Shown: piece after piece, positions 27,056 through 36,070 of the stretch
How positions within the stretch are numbered: position 1 is the first letter of the stretch
Layout: each line of letters begins with the position of its first letter
Source of the DNA: Halomonas sp. QHL1
Lineage (GTDB): Bacteria > Pseudomonadota > Gammaproteobacteria > Pseudomonadales > Halomonadaceae
Direction: 5' to 3'
Assembly (NCBI RefSeq): GCF_001882345.1
Contig: NZ_MINL01000001.1
Coordinates: forward strand, 3,295,852 to 3,359,851
Length of the DNA stretch: 64,000 nucleotides
Position numbers and translations under genes: made by a program
Notes under the pieces: model-generated
The model's input: only the letters and a program-made list of their open reading frames with translations
Told to the model about the DNA's origin: nothing
The model's database searches: none

Positions 27056-28804
27056 CTACGAAACCTGGGGCGATTCAGTCCGAATCTCTTCCTGCCAATA
27101 GAAAACCATGAGCTTATGCATGCGCAAGCAGGTTATCTTGTCAATGCAGACGAACATGCCCTTGCCGGTCTCCCAGCCGTTAGCGTAGTGGGCCACAAAA
27201 TCCCTGGCAATTTGATCGAGCCGGCTGCTGGAGGTGATGATGTGGTAATCCCGTTTAAGCTCCCGTTCTAGACGCTGCTGGACATCCAGGTCGTCAATTT
27301 CGAGCTCATCCAGCTTTTCCGCAATCTTCTCGTTCAGGCCTTTCGGATCTGCAACGCTATGCCGATTGCCATCTTCGTCTGTGAACAAGAGCTCCTCACC
27401 ACGGGCATCGTAATACAGCGGCACTGTGGCCTTGTCTTCCACTGCTCTTTGAAAATCATAGGTGGATATATAGTCACCAAAGACTTTTTTGGTGATTTCA
27501 TCATCCTTGAACAATGGAGTGCCGGTAAAACCAATGAAGCTGGCGTTGGGAAGAGCGTTTCGCATATTTAGAGACAGGGTGCCGTACTGTGTCCGGTGGG
27601 CTTCATCGGTCACCACGATAATGTCATCGCGGCTAGAGTATGGATTCTCAGGTTCAACCTTCTCGTTGAACTTCTGAATCAGCGTGAATACGAAGGCTTT
27701 TTGCTGGCCAATCAGGGCCTTTAGGTCTCTTCCGTTTCCAGCGCGGCATGGGTCTCTGTCGTTATCCACCAGCCCACAACCGGCAAAGGTTTTGTAGATT
27801 TGCGTATCTAGATCTTCCCGGTCAGTCAGCAACACAAAGGTGTAGTTACCACCGAGTTTTCGATGAACCATCTGAGCGAAAAACACGATTGAGTAGGACT
27901 TACCGGACCCTTGCGTGTGCCAGAAAACTCCAAGCTTTCCCTCGCGTTCCTGCCGGTGTTTTACCGCTTCGATAGCTCGGGTTACCCCAAGGTACTGATG
28001 GTTCCGGGCGACAATTTTTACCAGTCGGCCAGAGCTCTGGTCGAATAGGGTAAAGTTCTCGAAGATGTCCATTAGATTGTGTCGGCTGCATGTGCCCTTC
28101 AGCAGAGTTTCCATGTCAACGACACCGGTATCTTCTTCGTGCAGGCGCTTCCAGTCGTTAAAGTGCTCGAACTTACTAGAAACCGAACCAATTCGGGCAT
28201 CAATGCCGTTACCCAGAATGATAAAGGCGTTGTGGTAAAGTAGATGGGGCACGGTGTCTTTGTAATCGGCAAGGTTTTGCTCATAAGCCGCCCGTATGTC
28301 TTTGTGGACGTTTTTTACTTCCATGAACAATAGGGGAATGCCGTTCACAAATCCCGCCAAATCTGCCCTGCGGCGATAAATATCGCCTTTCACCCAGAAC
28401 TCCCGCACCAGCAGAAAGTGGTTGTTCGTGTAGTCGTGGAAGTCGAACAGCCGCAGTCGTTTCTTGACCCGCTCTCCTTTGTCGTTCAGAAAGCTGACCT
28501 CAACGCCGTTCTTGTGCAGTGCGTACTTTTCCCGGTTTACCGCCAGAATGTTGGCTGTTGCCGGAATCTCGGTCACGATTCGAAGAGCTTCCTGATAGGC
28601 TACCTGAGGCAGTCCCGGGTTCAGCTCTACGAGCTTTTCCCCCAGATAGCGGGTTAACACCACTTCCCGCTCCGAGGTGCGACCAAGGTCACCCTCTTTG
28701 CCAAGGCGCTCATGCATGCCCATGACGGATTGGTTCCACATGAGTTCATTCAGCAAATAGTCTGCGGTAACTTCCTGAACCAGGGTTTCTTCGGTCATGG
28801 CCAT
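27056..28804 (-). CDS. hsdR: type I restriction endonuclease subunit R, C-terminally truncated
   Basis: 582 residues against roughly 1000 for intact HsdR. Present: the nuclease domain with NGIPLLFMEVKN (~150-162, the E-x-K of the PD-(D/E)xK site), motor domain 1 with Walker A HTQGSGKSYS (~295), the DEAH box VVTDEAHRTQYG (~397) and FIGFTGTPLF. It stops after MFVCIDKITCLRMHKLMVFY with a short foreign tail, so most of motor domain 2 and the C-terminal assembly domain are absent. The enzyme probably cannot translocate or cut. The truncation point directly faces the plus-strand hsdR remnant that ends at 27037. Last gene of the hsd operon, 15 bases after the DprA-like gene. Confidence 0.88.
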   Translation of the reverse strand: MAMTEETLVQEVTADYLLNELMWNQSVMGMHERLGKEGDLGRTSEREVVLTRYLGEKLVELNPGLPQVAYQEALRIVTEIPATANILAVNREKYALHKNGVEVSFLNDKGERVKKRLRLFDFHDYTNNHFLLVREFWVKGDIYRRRADLAGFVNGIPLLFMEVKNVHKDIRAAYEQNLADYKDTVPHLLYHNAFIILGNGIDARIGSVSSKFEHFNDWKRLHEEDTGVVDMETLLKGTCSRHNLMDIFENFTLFDQSSGRLVKIVARNHQYLGVTRAIEAVKHRQEREGKLGVFWHTQGSGKSYSIVFFAQMVHRKLGGNYTFVLLTDREDLDTQIYKTFAGCGLVDNDRDPCRAGNGRDLKALIGQQKAFVFTLIQKFNEKVEPENPYSSRDDIIVVTDEAHRTQYGTLSLNMRNALPNASFIGFTGTPLFKDDEITKKVFGDYISTYDFQRAVEDKATVPLYYDARGEELLFTDEDGNRHSVADPKGLNEKIAEKLDELEIDDLDVQQRLERELKRDYHIITSSSRLDQIARDFVAHYANGWETGKGMFVCIDKITCLRMHKLMVFYWQEEIRTESPQVS

Positions 28805-28819
28805 AACAACGGGATCCTT

Positions 28820-30076
28820 TTACTGCTCGGCCTTAATGAATTGATAGCGTACTGGACGGCTCAGCTTCTTGATCTGTTCCTCGTTTACAGCACGCTTTAG
28901 CCATTCGTTAACCTGGGTTTTATGCAGTCCCAGTTTTTCCGCAATGTCTTCTGCTGCAAGCGGTTCTTCGGCCAACCGGGCCAGCTCCTGCAAGAATAGC
29001 TGGTAGAAGTCCGCGGGTTCCGCACCTGCTGAACTGTGCTCGTTGTCGGTCGCAAAATCTGCCGTCTCTTCTTTGGCAGAAAACAAGGTCGGCTGTGACT
29101 GCTCAGCAAACCGATCATTGCTTTCAGTAACTTGATGTCCATTGAGGTTAGGGCTCTCAAGCAACTCTCTGACAGAAATCTTGTCGGGGCTGCTTTTACA
29201 CCAATAGCCACCCTGATTCACCAGATCCGTATTGGCGGCGGCAGGGTCATCGGTCGGTTTTACCCAGAGAGGCACCCAGCCGTGTTTCAGGTTCTCCTTA
29301 GCGCCGTTAAAAGTGCCGCCTTTCTTGCCGGAGTGGATCACCAGCGAACTGTCTGCCAGGCAATAGATGTATTTGTTTCTTGCCATGGCATTGCCAGCGC
29401 TGAAGCCCGCCTCGGGGTAAAATGGGGACACCAGAACAAGGTTGCCGTCCATCAGGCCTTTACGCCACTTTGCGCTGGTGGCGGCTTTCAGAAGACTGTC
29501 TGCCATAACACCGATCGTAGGGCCGCCCTCTTCAATAGCCCCAAGCATGGCGGTTTCATCCACGCCACGAGCTCCACCAGACACAATGGCGATACCCGCA
29601 GAGGCAGCCTTGGTGCCAACCTGCTGAGTGAACTGCAGGTCTCCTTCATTAGCGCTGCGGGAGCCAATGATCGCAAGGCCGCCGGTATTGAGAAGCGCTT
29701 TATTGCCGCAGCCAAATAGCACCGGAGGTGAGTCGGTTTTGAGCCTGCGTTTCAGGCGCGCGGGGTATTCTTTGTCTGAGCGGGTGATTACCCAGAGGCC
29801 AGCCCGTTGCCACTTCTCGACCGCCAACGCCAGGCTGTGGCCACGGTTCAGCAAGTTGACAATACGATCGTGGGTGATCTTGGCATCGTGCCAGCTCTTC
29901 AACAGGGCCTGCGGGTCAGTCTTCAGCAAATCAGCCGGGGTGCTGTTCTGGTCCCTCAGCCAGAGCGCAAACCGGCCCCACTCTTTGTTGGTCAACGGCC
30001 GCACCTGTTCCGACGAAGCTTTGGAGAAATAGCTGGTCAGCAATAAGGTGGCTTGTGCGGTATGGGATAGATTCAT
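28820..30076 (-). CDS. DprA/Smf-like Rossmann-fold protein
   Basis: 418 residues from the ATG at 30076, which overlaps the RecQ stop as ATGA. The central DprA domain reads GLAIIGSRSANEGDLQFTQQ (~140), AIVSGGARGVDETAM (~170), then YCLADSSLVIHSGKKGGTF and GAKENLKHGWVPLWV. The family normally binds single-stranded DNA and loads RecA; SLOG-like members in conflict systems may bind nucleotides. A C-terminal winged helix (EDIAEKLGLHKTQVNEWLKR) is present. The N-terminal ~110 residues are helical. Because it is coupled to a RecQ-phosphoribosyltransferase inside a restriction operon, a defence role is likelier than transformation. Confidence 0.85.
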   Translation of the reverse strand: MNLSHTAQATLLLTSYFSKASSEQVRPLTNKEWGRFALWLRDQNSTPADLLKTDPQALLKSWHDAKITHDRIVNLLNRGHSLALAVEKWQRAGLWVITRSDKEYPARLKRRLKTDSPPVLFGCGNKALLNTGGLAIIGSRSANEGDLQFTQQVGTKAASAGIAIVSGGARGVDETAMLGAIEEGGPTIGVMADSLLKAATSAKWRKGLMDGNLVLVSPFYPEAGFSAGNAMARNKYIYCLADSSLVIHSGKKGGTFNGAKENLKHGWVPLWVKPTDDPAAANTDLVNQGGYWCKSSPDKISVRELLESPNLNGHQVTESNDRFAEQSQPTLFSAKEETADFATDNEHSSAGAEPADFYQLFLQELARLAEEPLAAEDIAEKLGLHKTQVNEWLKRAVNEEQIKKLSRPVRYQFIKAEQ

Positions 30077-32184
30077 GAGTCTTTTACCGAAGAAGAAGCC
30101 AAAGCAACCGGGTAAACAAAACCGCTGCCGGATTGTTGTAGCAAGGCGGCAATAACGGTCAACGTCCACCCTGAATCAACAATATCATCTACAAGCAAAA
30201 CCGGCTTTTCTGGTATGCCTTCGGTGATCGAAAAGGCACCATCCAAATTCCGGCACTGATGAAAACGATTTTGCTGCCCCTTCTGGGGTTGGTTTTCCTT
30301 GATCTTGGCCACTGCATCAATAAACGGCAAGTTCATTTTTGTGGCTAGGCGGCGGGCGAAATCCGGCACCAGCTCCGGATGATTACTCGAGGGTACACAG
30401 CAAACCCATTCCGGAGCAGGATTGGGCTGCCAGCGCTGGAGGATCATCTCTGCAAGAGCATCTGCCAGGTCATCGCTGAAGCGCCCGGCGTGTTTTTGAT
30501 CTGCAACCATACGGCCCCATCCGGCATCACCCCAGCGGGACAGGACGCGGCCTTCCTGCGTCCGCAATTCCTGCGGAAGGTTACCTTTGAACCCATACTC
30601 CAAAAAGGCATTCGCCGCGACCTGGGCTTTGGGTGAAATCACCATTTCAGCGTTTTTCAGGAATGTTGCTGCCTGATGGGTCAGTGCAGGGTCAATCGTC
30701 TGGTTGATCACTGGTTGTTCAAGGCAGGATTCGCACTTTCCGCAAGGTGTTGTGTCGTTGTCATCCAGTGCTCGACGAAGAAAGGCCATCTTGCAGCCGG
30801 TTTCGTTCAGGTAAGCTTGTACCTCAGCCCATTCCTGTTCCCGCTGATGGGTCAGATGGTCAACTCGGGCCTGATCCATGGCAAATGGGACCGCAGTTCT
30901 GCGCCATTGGTTGCCCATTTTGACCACCGGTGCCGGGTTCTCGACGCTCAGCAACTTGAGGACTTTCTCGATTTGTCCATGGCGAAGGTTAGTTTGTTCT
31001 TCGATCGTGCGAATTGATAAACCGTCACTTCCTGCGAGCACCTGCAGTATTTCATGCACGTGAGCTTGGGAAGGGAAAGCTGAATCTCGGAAGAACTCGT
31101 GAATATCGCCATCTTCGGTTCCCGACATCAGCACGCCAACGGCACGGTCTATGCCTCGGCCACCGCGGCCTACCTGCTGGTAGTAAGCCACGATGGAGCC
31201 CGGAGCTTGATAGTGAATCACAAAACTGAGGTCCGGCTTGTCGTAACCCATCCCCAGCGCAGTGGTGGCAACCAGTACCTTGAGGTTGTTATTTAGCAGC
31301 AGTGTTTCCAGGTGTTGGCGATACAGGTTGCTGTTCTCGAAACCATCCGCCTCAATACTGCCGTGATAAGCCTTTGCGTCGATACCCTGTGCATTTAACC
31401 ATTGGGCTACTTGTTCTGCATCCCGTACCGTGAGCGTATAAACGATGCCGGTTCCCTCTAACGTCGGGATTACCTGGGCCAGCCACGCCAGACGCGAAGC
31501 CTGGTCGGGCAGAACCAAGGTCTGCAATGCGAGGCTTTCCCGGGTCAGCGGCCCCCGCTGAATCCTGATATCGCCGAGCTGGGTTTGAATGTCTGCAACA
31601 ACCCGGTTGTTGGCGGTTGCGGTAGTGCCCAACACGGGAGTGTTAGGGGGCAGCTGTTGGAGGATGCTCACAATGCGTCTGTAGTCGGGCCGGAAGTCGT
31701 GGCCCCAGTCAGAAATACAATGGGCTTCGTCAACCACCATCAGTCCAATCCGGTCGGCTATAGGCTGGAGCACGGTTTCAATAAAGCGATCGTTGGCCAG
31801 GCGTTCCGGAGAGATCAACAGGCAGTCGATTTCGTTATCTAGCATACGCTGGGTAACGGTCTGCCAATATTCGCTGTTCGTGGAGTTCATGGTCTCGGCC
31901 ACAATGCCGAGATTGCGAGCCGATTCGATCTGGTTACGCATCAGGGCCAGCAGGGGCGAGACGATAATAGTTGGTCCCAGCCCCCGGTCCCTGAATATTT
32001 TGGTACTGATAAAGTACACCGAACTTTTGCCCCAGCCGGTGCGCTGCACAACAAGCAATTTCTGCCGTTGATTGACGATGGCATTGATGGCTTCCCACTG
32101 GCCCTCCCGGAAAGCCGCGTTAGGGTTGGCGAGGGCGGTTTGAAGAAGTTGTTCGGCGTTGGTTTTATCAGTCTGGGTGTTCAT
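30073..32184 (-). CDS. RecQ-family helicase with C-terminal phosphoribosyltransferase domain
   Basis: 703 residues. Helicase part: Walker A QRTGWGKSSVYF (~47-58), IVSPLLALMRNQ, VVDEAHCISDWGHDFRPDYR (~155), ATTALGMGYDKPDLSFVIHY and YQQVGRGGRG. A zinc-type cluster follows (CGKCESC, plus an upstream Cys in ETGCKMAF, ~470-490). The last ~150 residues are a ComF-like phosphoribosyltransferase with the PRPP loop VLLVDDIVDSGWTL (~668). The usual HRDC domain is absent. RecQ-PRTase fusions next to DprA-like genes have been noted in computational surveys of nucleotide-linked conflict systems. It sits between hsdS (18-base gap) and the DprA-like gene. Confidence 0.9.
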   Translation of the reverse strand: MNTQTDKTNAEQLLQTALANPNAAFREGQWEAINAIVNQRQKLLVVQRTGWGKSSVYFISTKIFRDRGLGPTIIVSPLLALMRNQIESARNLGIVAETMNSTNSEYWQTVTQRMLDNEIDCLLISPERLANDRFIETVLQPIADRIGLMVVDEAHCISDWGHDFRPDYRRIVSILQQLPPNTPVLGTTATANNRVVADIQTQLGDIRIQRGPLTRESLALQTLVLPDQASRLAWLAQVIPTLEGTGIVYTLTVRDAEQVAQWLNAQGIDAKAYHGSIEADGFENSNLYRQHLETLLLNNNLKVLVATTALGMGYDKPDLSFVIHYQAPGSIVAYYQQVGRGGRGIDRAVGVLMSGTEDGDIHEFFRDSAFPSQAHVHEILQVLAGSDGLSIRTIEEQTNLRHGQIEKVLKLLSVENPAPVVKMGNQWRRTAVPFAMDQARVDHLTHQREQEWAEVQAYLNETGCKMAFLRRALDDNDTTPCGKCESCLEQPVINQTIDPALTHQAATFLKNAEMVISPKAQVAANAFLEYGFKGNLPQELRTQEGRVLSRWGDAGWGRMVADQKHAGRFSDDLADALAEMILQRWQPNPAPEWVCCVPSSNHPELVPDFARRLATKMNLPFIDAVAKIKENQPQKGQQNRFHQCRNLDGAFSITEGIPEKPVLLVDDIVDSGWTLTVIAALLQQSGSGFVYPVALASSSVKDS

Positions 32185-32202
32185 CGTCGGTCCTTGATGG
32201 GG

Positions 32203-33258
32203 TTATACGGTGAGCTCTCCACTCATGAGTTTGGGGAGGAGAAGGTCTCGGGCTTGGGCGAGCTTTTCGTTGTATTCCTGAAGTTTGATTATCTGGGCCT
32301 GGATGGGATTGGCCTCTTCGAGGAATTGCCCGAGGATGGTGTTGTCGGGAATCAGGATTTCTCTGCTGTAAGCCATGTCGCGGTTTAATCCTGGCACAGC
32401 AACATCTGTATTGATGAACTGCACGCTCTGAAGAGCATGAAAAAGAAAAAGATTGCTCTCTTCGCAGTTGATAAAATACACGGTATCGATCGGGTAGAAG
32501 TCACGATTTATCCAGAAAACACTCCCCACATTGCCTTTTCGCCCGATAACGATGCCGGGGCCTTTGCACAAAGCTTTTTCATGAGTGCCGACTTCACCGC
32601 TAGAACCATATACAGGGTAGGAGCCTGGCACCCTGAGTTCCGCCTTGAGTGCTTTTCCATAATTGAGTGTTGCAATCTGTTTGAGCGGTTTTTTTGCCCA
32701 CCCCTCAGGAACACCGTCCGTAATACGGACTTGCTCGTGGCCGGGGAATCGCAGGTGAACGAACCACTCTTGATACAGCAGGTGGGCGAATTCATCCAGT
32801 AGTTGAATGCGGCGGCGGTTGTTCTCGACCAGGTCGTCGTATGGCTGAATTGCGTGCTCGATGTCTTTTTGTATGGATGAATCTGCGGCAAACCGAATTT
32901 TCCTCGCATGCAGATCATTGCGATTAACTCCCGGCACTGCCGCTTTATCGCTTTGCATCCCCCGCAATACAAATTGGAGGAAATAGTAGATGAATCTCGA
33001 CCGGTTTCCTTTGAAATCTTGCACGTAGAGCGCTGTGTTAAGCGGCCAGCATTGTTCATCCAAATAATAGACTTCTCCCAATGTTCCATATCGCCCGGTC
33101 ACGACGGCTGGCCCATCTATTTTTGCTTCGTTGTGAAAGCCTGTAATTCCAGAGGAAGAAACTACGGGAACCTCGCCATCTTTTCGCTTTGCGTGAGGTA
33201 GGTCATACCCCCTTTTCAAAGTGAGAACGTCTCCGAGGTGGCAGGTAATCCAACTCAT
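32203..33258 (-). CDS. hsdS: type I restriction-modification specificity subunit
   Basis: 351 residues with two target-recognition domains and two helical spacers, the usual HsdS layout though slightly short. TRD1 begins MSWITCHLGDVLTLKRGYDL and ends before the first spacer (DDLVENNRRRIQLLDEFAHL). TRD2 begins GWAKKPLKQIATLNYGKALK and is followed by the second spacer (IIKLQEYNEKLAQARDLLLP KLMSG as two adjoining pieces). Repeated elements such as PGVNRNDLHARKI and PGLNRDMAYSREI mark the end of each TRD. The subunit directs HsdM (and HsdR) to a bipartite DNA site. It overlaps hsdM by four bases. Confidence 0.92.
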   Translation of the reverse strand: MSWITCHLGDVLTLKRGYDLPHAKRKDGEVPVVSSSGITGFHNEAKIDGPAVVTGRYGTLGEVYYLDEQCWPLNTALYVQDFKGNRSRFIYYFLQFVLRGMQSDKAAVPGVNRNDLHARKIRFAADSSIQKDIEHAIQPYDDLVENNRRRIQLLDEFAHLLYQEWFVHLRFPGHEQVRITDGVPEGWAKKPLKQIATLNYGKALKAELRVPGSYPVYGSSGEVGTHEKALCKGPGIVIGRKGNVGSVFWINRDFYPIDTVYFINCEESNLFLFHALQSVQFINTDVAVPGLNRDMAYSREILIPDNTILGQFLEEANPIQAQIIKLQEYNEKLAQARDLLLPKLMSGELTV

Positions 33259-35396
33259 ACCCCCAACTCCTCAAAGTTCCGGGCAATCTTTTCGGCCAAT
33301 TCTACCGCTTCAGCATTCAGCCCTGTCAGCTCGATGTGAATATCCTTCAGGGCTTCTTCGAAGTCGAAGTCCTCGTCCACATCTTCCGGTGCCACGCCCA
33401 CATAGCGCCCAGGAGTCAAGCTCCAGCCGGCGGCTTCAATCTCGCTGATGTCCACCAGTTTGACCAGGCCTTCCACATTTCGCAGCTGGCCTTCAGGAAA
33501 GCGGCTGAGTAGCCAGTGGGCCTGCTTGTAGAAGTAACGAACCTGTTTTAACTGCTCCACGGCCACTTTGCGGGCTTCATCGGCGGCCCTTCTCAGGTTC
33601 TTGCGGCCACGGCCACTGAACAGAGTGCTGTCCCAGAGTTCGCTGTCTTTGGCTCCGTTGGCTTCGGCCTGCTCGATCACACGGGTGGCCAGCTTGTAAG
33701 CCAGGTCCACCTCTTTGATCATGTCACGGCTCTGATTGGCCAGGTCTTTCAGGCAGGCGTCCTTTTCGGTGAATTCCAGCAGGTTTTGGGCATCCTCGTA
33801 ATCGTACAGGTTCCAACACTTCTGCAGGACGTTGGTAGAAATCTCGAGCACGGACCAGCAACCTTCTACAGCCCCTTTGGCATTTAGGAAGTCGACGTAA
33901 TGCTCAACGTCTGTGCCATTCTTTTCCAGCTTATCCATAAATGGCTGAAAGGCTTCGGTCAGTTGATGGAGTTGGCTGAGGAAATCCGGCAACGGCTGGC
34001 AGGATGGCTCTTCGAGAAACTCGCAGGCGCGGGCCTCCAGAAGTGAGCGATCGATGTAATGTTTGACCAGATCGACAAACCGGCCATTTTGCCCTCGGTA
34101 GAGCCAAACAACCGCTGTCAGGTTCTGTTGTTGTTCGGGGCTGAAGTCGTAGATTTTTCGGGTGACCTTGCGGTAAACGTTGCGGGCATCCAGCATCAGC
34201 ACCTTGTCTTTCAGGTGTTCCGGTTTGTTTTTGTTCAGAAACCAGAGCTGGCATGGCACAGAGCGGGTATAGAAAAAGTTGCCCCGGATATCCACCATGA
34301 TGTCGACGTGGCCAGTGCGTACCAGTTGTTCCCGCACTTTGGCTTCATCCCGCCCAGCGCTGGAGGCCTGGCTGGACATCACAAATCCAGCTCTCCCTGT
34401 CTCGTTCAGGTAGCTATAAAAATACTGAATCCACAGGTAGTTGGCATTGCTCACTCTATTGTTTTTGTTAACACCTGGCAGCCCGAAGGGCAGCCGGCGT
34501 CGGTCGCCTTTAATCTTGTCGGCGTCAACTTCGTCCACGTTAAATGGTGGGTTAGCCATCAGATAGTCTACGGTGCCAAACAGGCCATCGTGTGGGTCGT
34601 TGTAATAGGTGATGGCCGTTTCGCCCCCTTCTACGTTGCCTTCCAGCCCGTGTACTGCCATGTTCATTTTGGCTAGGCGGGTGGTTACCCGGTTCTTTTC
34701 GTGGCCGTAAAAGGTGAGTTCGTGAGGATCCTGGGCATGGCGCTCCATAAAGTGGGCGCTTTGTACGAACATGCCGCCGGAGCCGCAGGCCGGATCAAAT
34801 ACCTTCCCATGGTCTGGTTCCAGTATGTTTACGATCAGCTGGACCAGCGATACCGGAGTGAAGAACTCACCTCCGTCATGGGCTCCTTGGTCGGCAAACT
34901 GGGTCAGGAAGTATTCGTAAATTCGTCCGAAGATATCTCCAGTGGCCCGTTGAAGCTCTTCCGGGTTCAGGTGCCGTAACAGCGTCCCGAGCACTTCGTT
35001 TGGGATGGTGTTGTATTCCTGCTTGGGCAGCTGGTTACGAAGGTTACTGTAATCCGCTTCGATAGATTCCATGGCCTGGATAATGGCCTCGGCCCGGTTG
35101 TCGGCATCGGTCAACGCTACGAGGTAATCAAACTGTGCCTCGGGTTTCAGGTAGATGGCACTTTTTTGGGAAAAGTCTTCTTTGGTTAATGCCCGGGTTT
35201 TTCCGCTCCGGCTGGGTAGTGTTTCTGAGATATTGTCCTTTACGGCGAGGTAACGGCTGAAGGCATGCCGCAGGAAAATGAGCCCCATAACGGGAAGGAA
35301 GTACTCGTTGCTGGCCAGTTCGGAGTTACCCCGCAGGGTGTCGGCTGCTTTCCACAGCCGTTTTTCGATTGCTTCAATGTTTTCCAGTTGTGCCAT
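33255..35396 (-). CDS. hsdM: type I restriction-modification methyltransferase subunit
   Basis: 713 residues from the ATG giving MAQLENIEAIEKRLWKAADT, the standard HsdM start; in-frame codons further upstream add non-conserved sequence. The helical N-terminal domain is followed by the N6-adenine methylase core: VFDPACGSGGMFVQSAHFME (SAM site) and MANPPFNVDE (the NPPF catalytic motif), with FVMSSQASSAGRDEAKVREQ and DIMVDIRGNFFY after it. A long C-terminal helical region is about 200 residues larger than EcoKI-type HsdM. It methylates host DNA at the site set by HsdS. Since hsdR is truncated, modification may be the only remaining activity. Confidence 0.93.
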   Translation of the reverse strand: MAQLENIEAIEKRLWKAADTLRGNSELASNEYFLPVMGLIFLRHAFSRYLAVKDNISETLPSRSGKTRALTKEDFSQKSAIYLKPEAQFDYLVALTDADNRAEAIIQAMESIEADYSNLRNQLPKQEYNTIPNEVLGTLLRHLNPEELQRATGDIFGRIYEYFLTQFADQGAHDGGEFFTPVSLVQLIVNILEPDHGKVFDPACGSGGMFVQSAHFMERHAQDPHELTFYGHEKNRVTTRLAKMNMAVHGLEGNVEGGETAITYYNDPHDGLFGTVDYLMANPPFNVDEVDADKIKGDRRRLPFGLPGVNKNNRVSNANYLWIQYFYSYLNETGRAGFVMSSQASSAGRDEAKVREQLVRTGHVDIMVDIRGNFFYTRSVPCQLWFLNKNKPEHLKDKVLMLDARNVYRKVTRKIYDFSPEQQQNLTAVVWLYRGQNGRFVDLVKHYIDRSLLEARACEFLEEPSCQPLPDFLSQLHQLTEAFQPFMDKLEKNGTDVEHYVDFLNAKGAVEGCWSVLEISTNVLQKCWNLYDYEDAQNLLEFTEKDACLKDLANQSRDMIKEVDLAYKLATRVIEQAEANGAKDSELWDSTLFSGRGRKNLRRAADEARKVAVEQLKQVRYFYKQAHWLLSRFPEGQLRNVEGLVKLVDISEIEAAGWSLTPGRYVGVAPEDVDEDFDFEEALKDIHIELTGLNAEAVELAEKIARNFEELGV

Positions 35397-35515
35397 GGGG
35401 CCAAAATTCCTAGATATCTTTTGATTCATTCGTTTCGCTGACACCGGCACGGTCGTGCTAAATATTGTCAACGCACATAGCCCAGAAAGAAGAGCAAGGG
35501 TAAAAGTGATTCACT

Positions 35516-36070
35516 CTATTTTTGATCGCCAAACAAGCGCTCGAAATCAACCTTAAAGTTGGCAGGCATGTCTGAAAAATATCTCCAGAACTCAACCAGA
35601 CCATGGATGGTTTTCATATCGGTATGGCCGCAGTCCAGCATGATTTTGAGCAGCTCCAGTGTCGGCATCACCTGTGCGTCGAAAGTTTTGGCTAACTCAG
35701 TCATGTCCTGATCATCGGTAACCATTGGAACACCTAGCTCCAACGCATAGGCGATATACCATGCGTCCACTCTGGACGGGCCTGGCAACTCAGTCTGTAC
35801 ATGATCCCAAACGTATTCGAAGGTCTGTTGGATGGACTTTTTCTGTTTTCTGCCGACCTGTGGAAAGTATTCGCGGTTCTCAGCGAATTCTTCTTCACCC
35901 ACCCAGGGGAACTTGCTTTGCAACTTTGTGGCTGCCAGCTCTTTATTGAGTTCAGGCAGGATGTACAGGCAGTACTCGTCATCACCAAAGGGCACGAACA
36001 ATAAAGGGCGTATGGTTTTGGCCAACCTCAGGTATGCGTTGGTATCAACGAGGATCTTCGATTGGGGCAT
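35516..36070 (-). CDS. PIN-domain protein (putative ribonuclease toxin)
   Basis: 184 residues. PIN-like acidic residues can be traced: ILVDTNAYLRLAK at the start (first Asp), SRVDAWYIAYALELG (~115, third acidic position) and VPMVTDDQDMTELAK (~133, fourth). Between them is a helical insert with ELNKELAATKL supplying the second acidic residue. PIN proteins are Mg-dependent RNases, commonly toxins. The ATG shares a base with the stop of the XRE-ImmA/IrrE gene (TGATG), so the pair is coupled and looks like a toxin with a peptidase-type antitoxin/regulator. It lies 119 bases upstream of hsdM on the same strand. Confidence 0.8.
   Translation of the reverse strand: MPQSKILVDTNAYLRLAKTIRPLLFVPFGDDEYCLYILPELNKELAATKLQSKFPWVGEEEFAENREYFPQVGRKQKKSIQQTFEYVWDHVQTELPGPSRVDAWYIAYALELGVPMVTDDQDMTELAKTFDAQVMPTLELLKIMLDCGHTDMKTIHGLVEFWRYFSDMPANFKVDFERLFGDQK

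Noticed and set aside
28820..30076. Competence gene dprA in its housekeeping role
   Set aside because: It is translationally coupled to a RecQ-PRTase inside an hsd operon and is not near topA/def/sua5, so a defence-linked paralogue is more likely.
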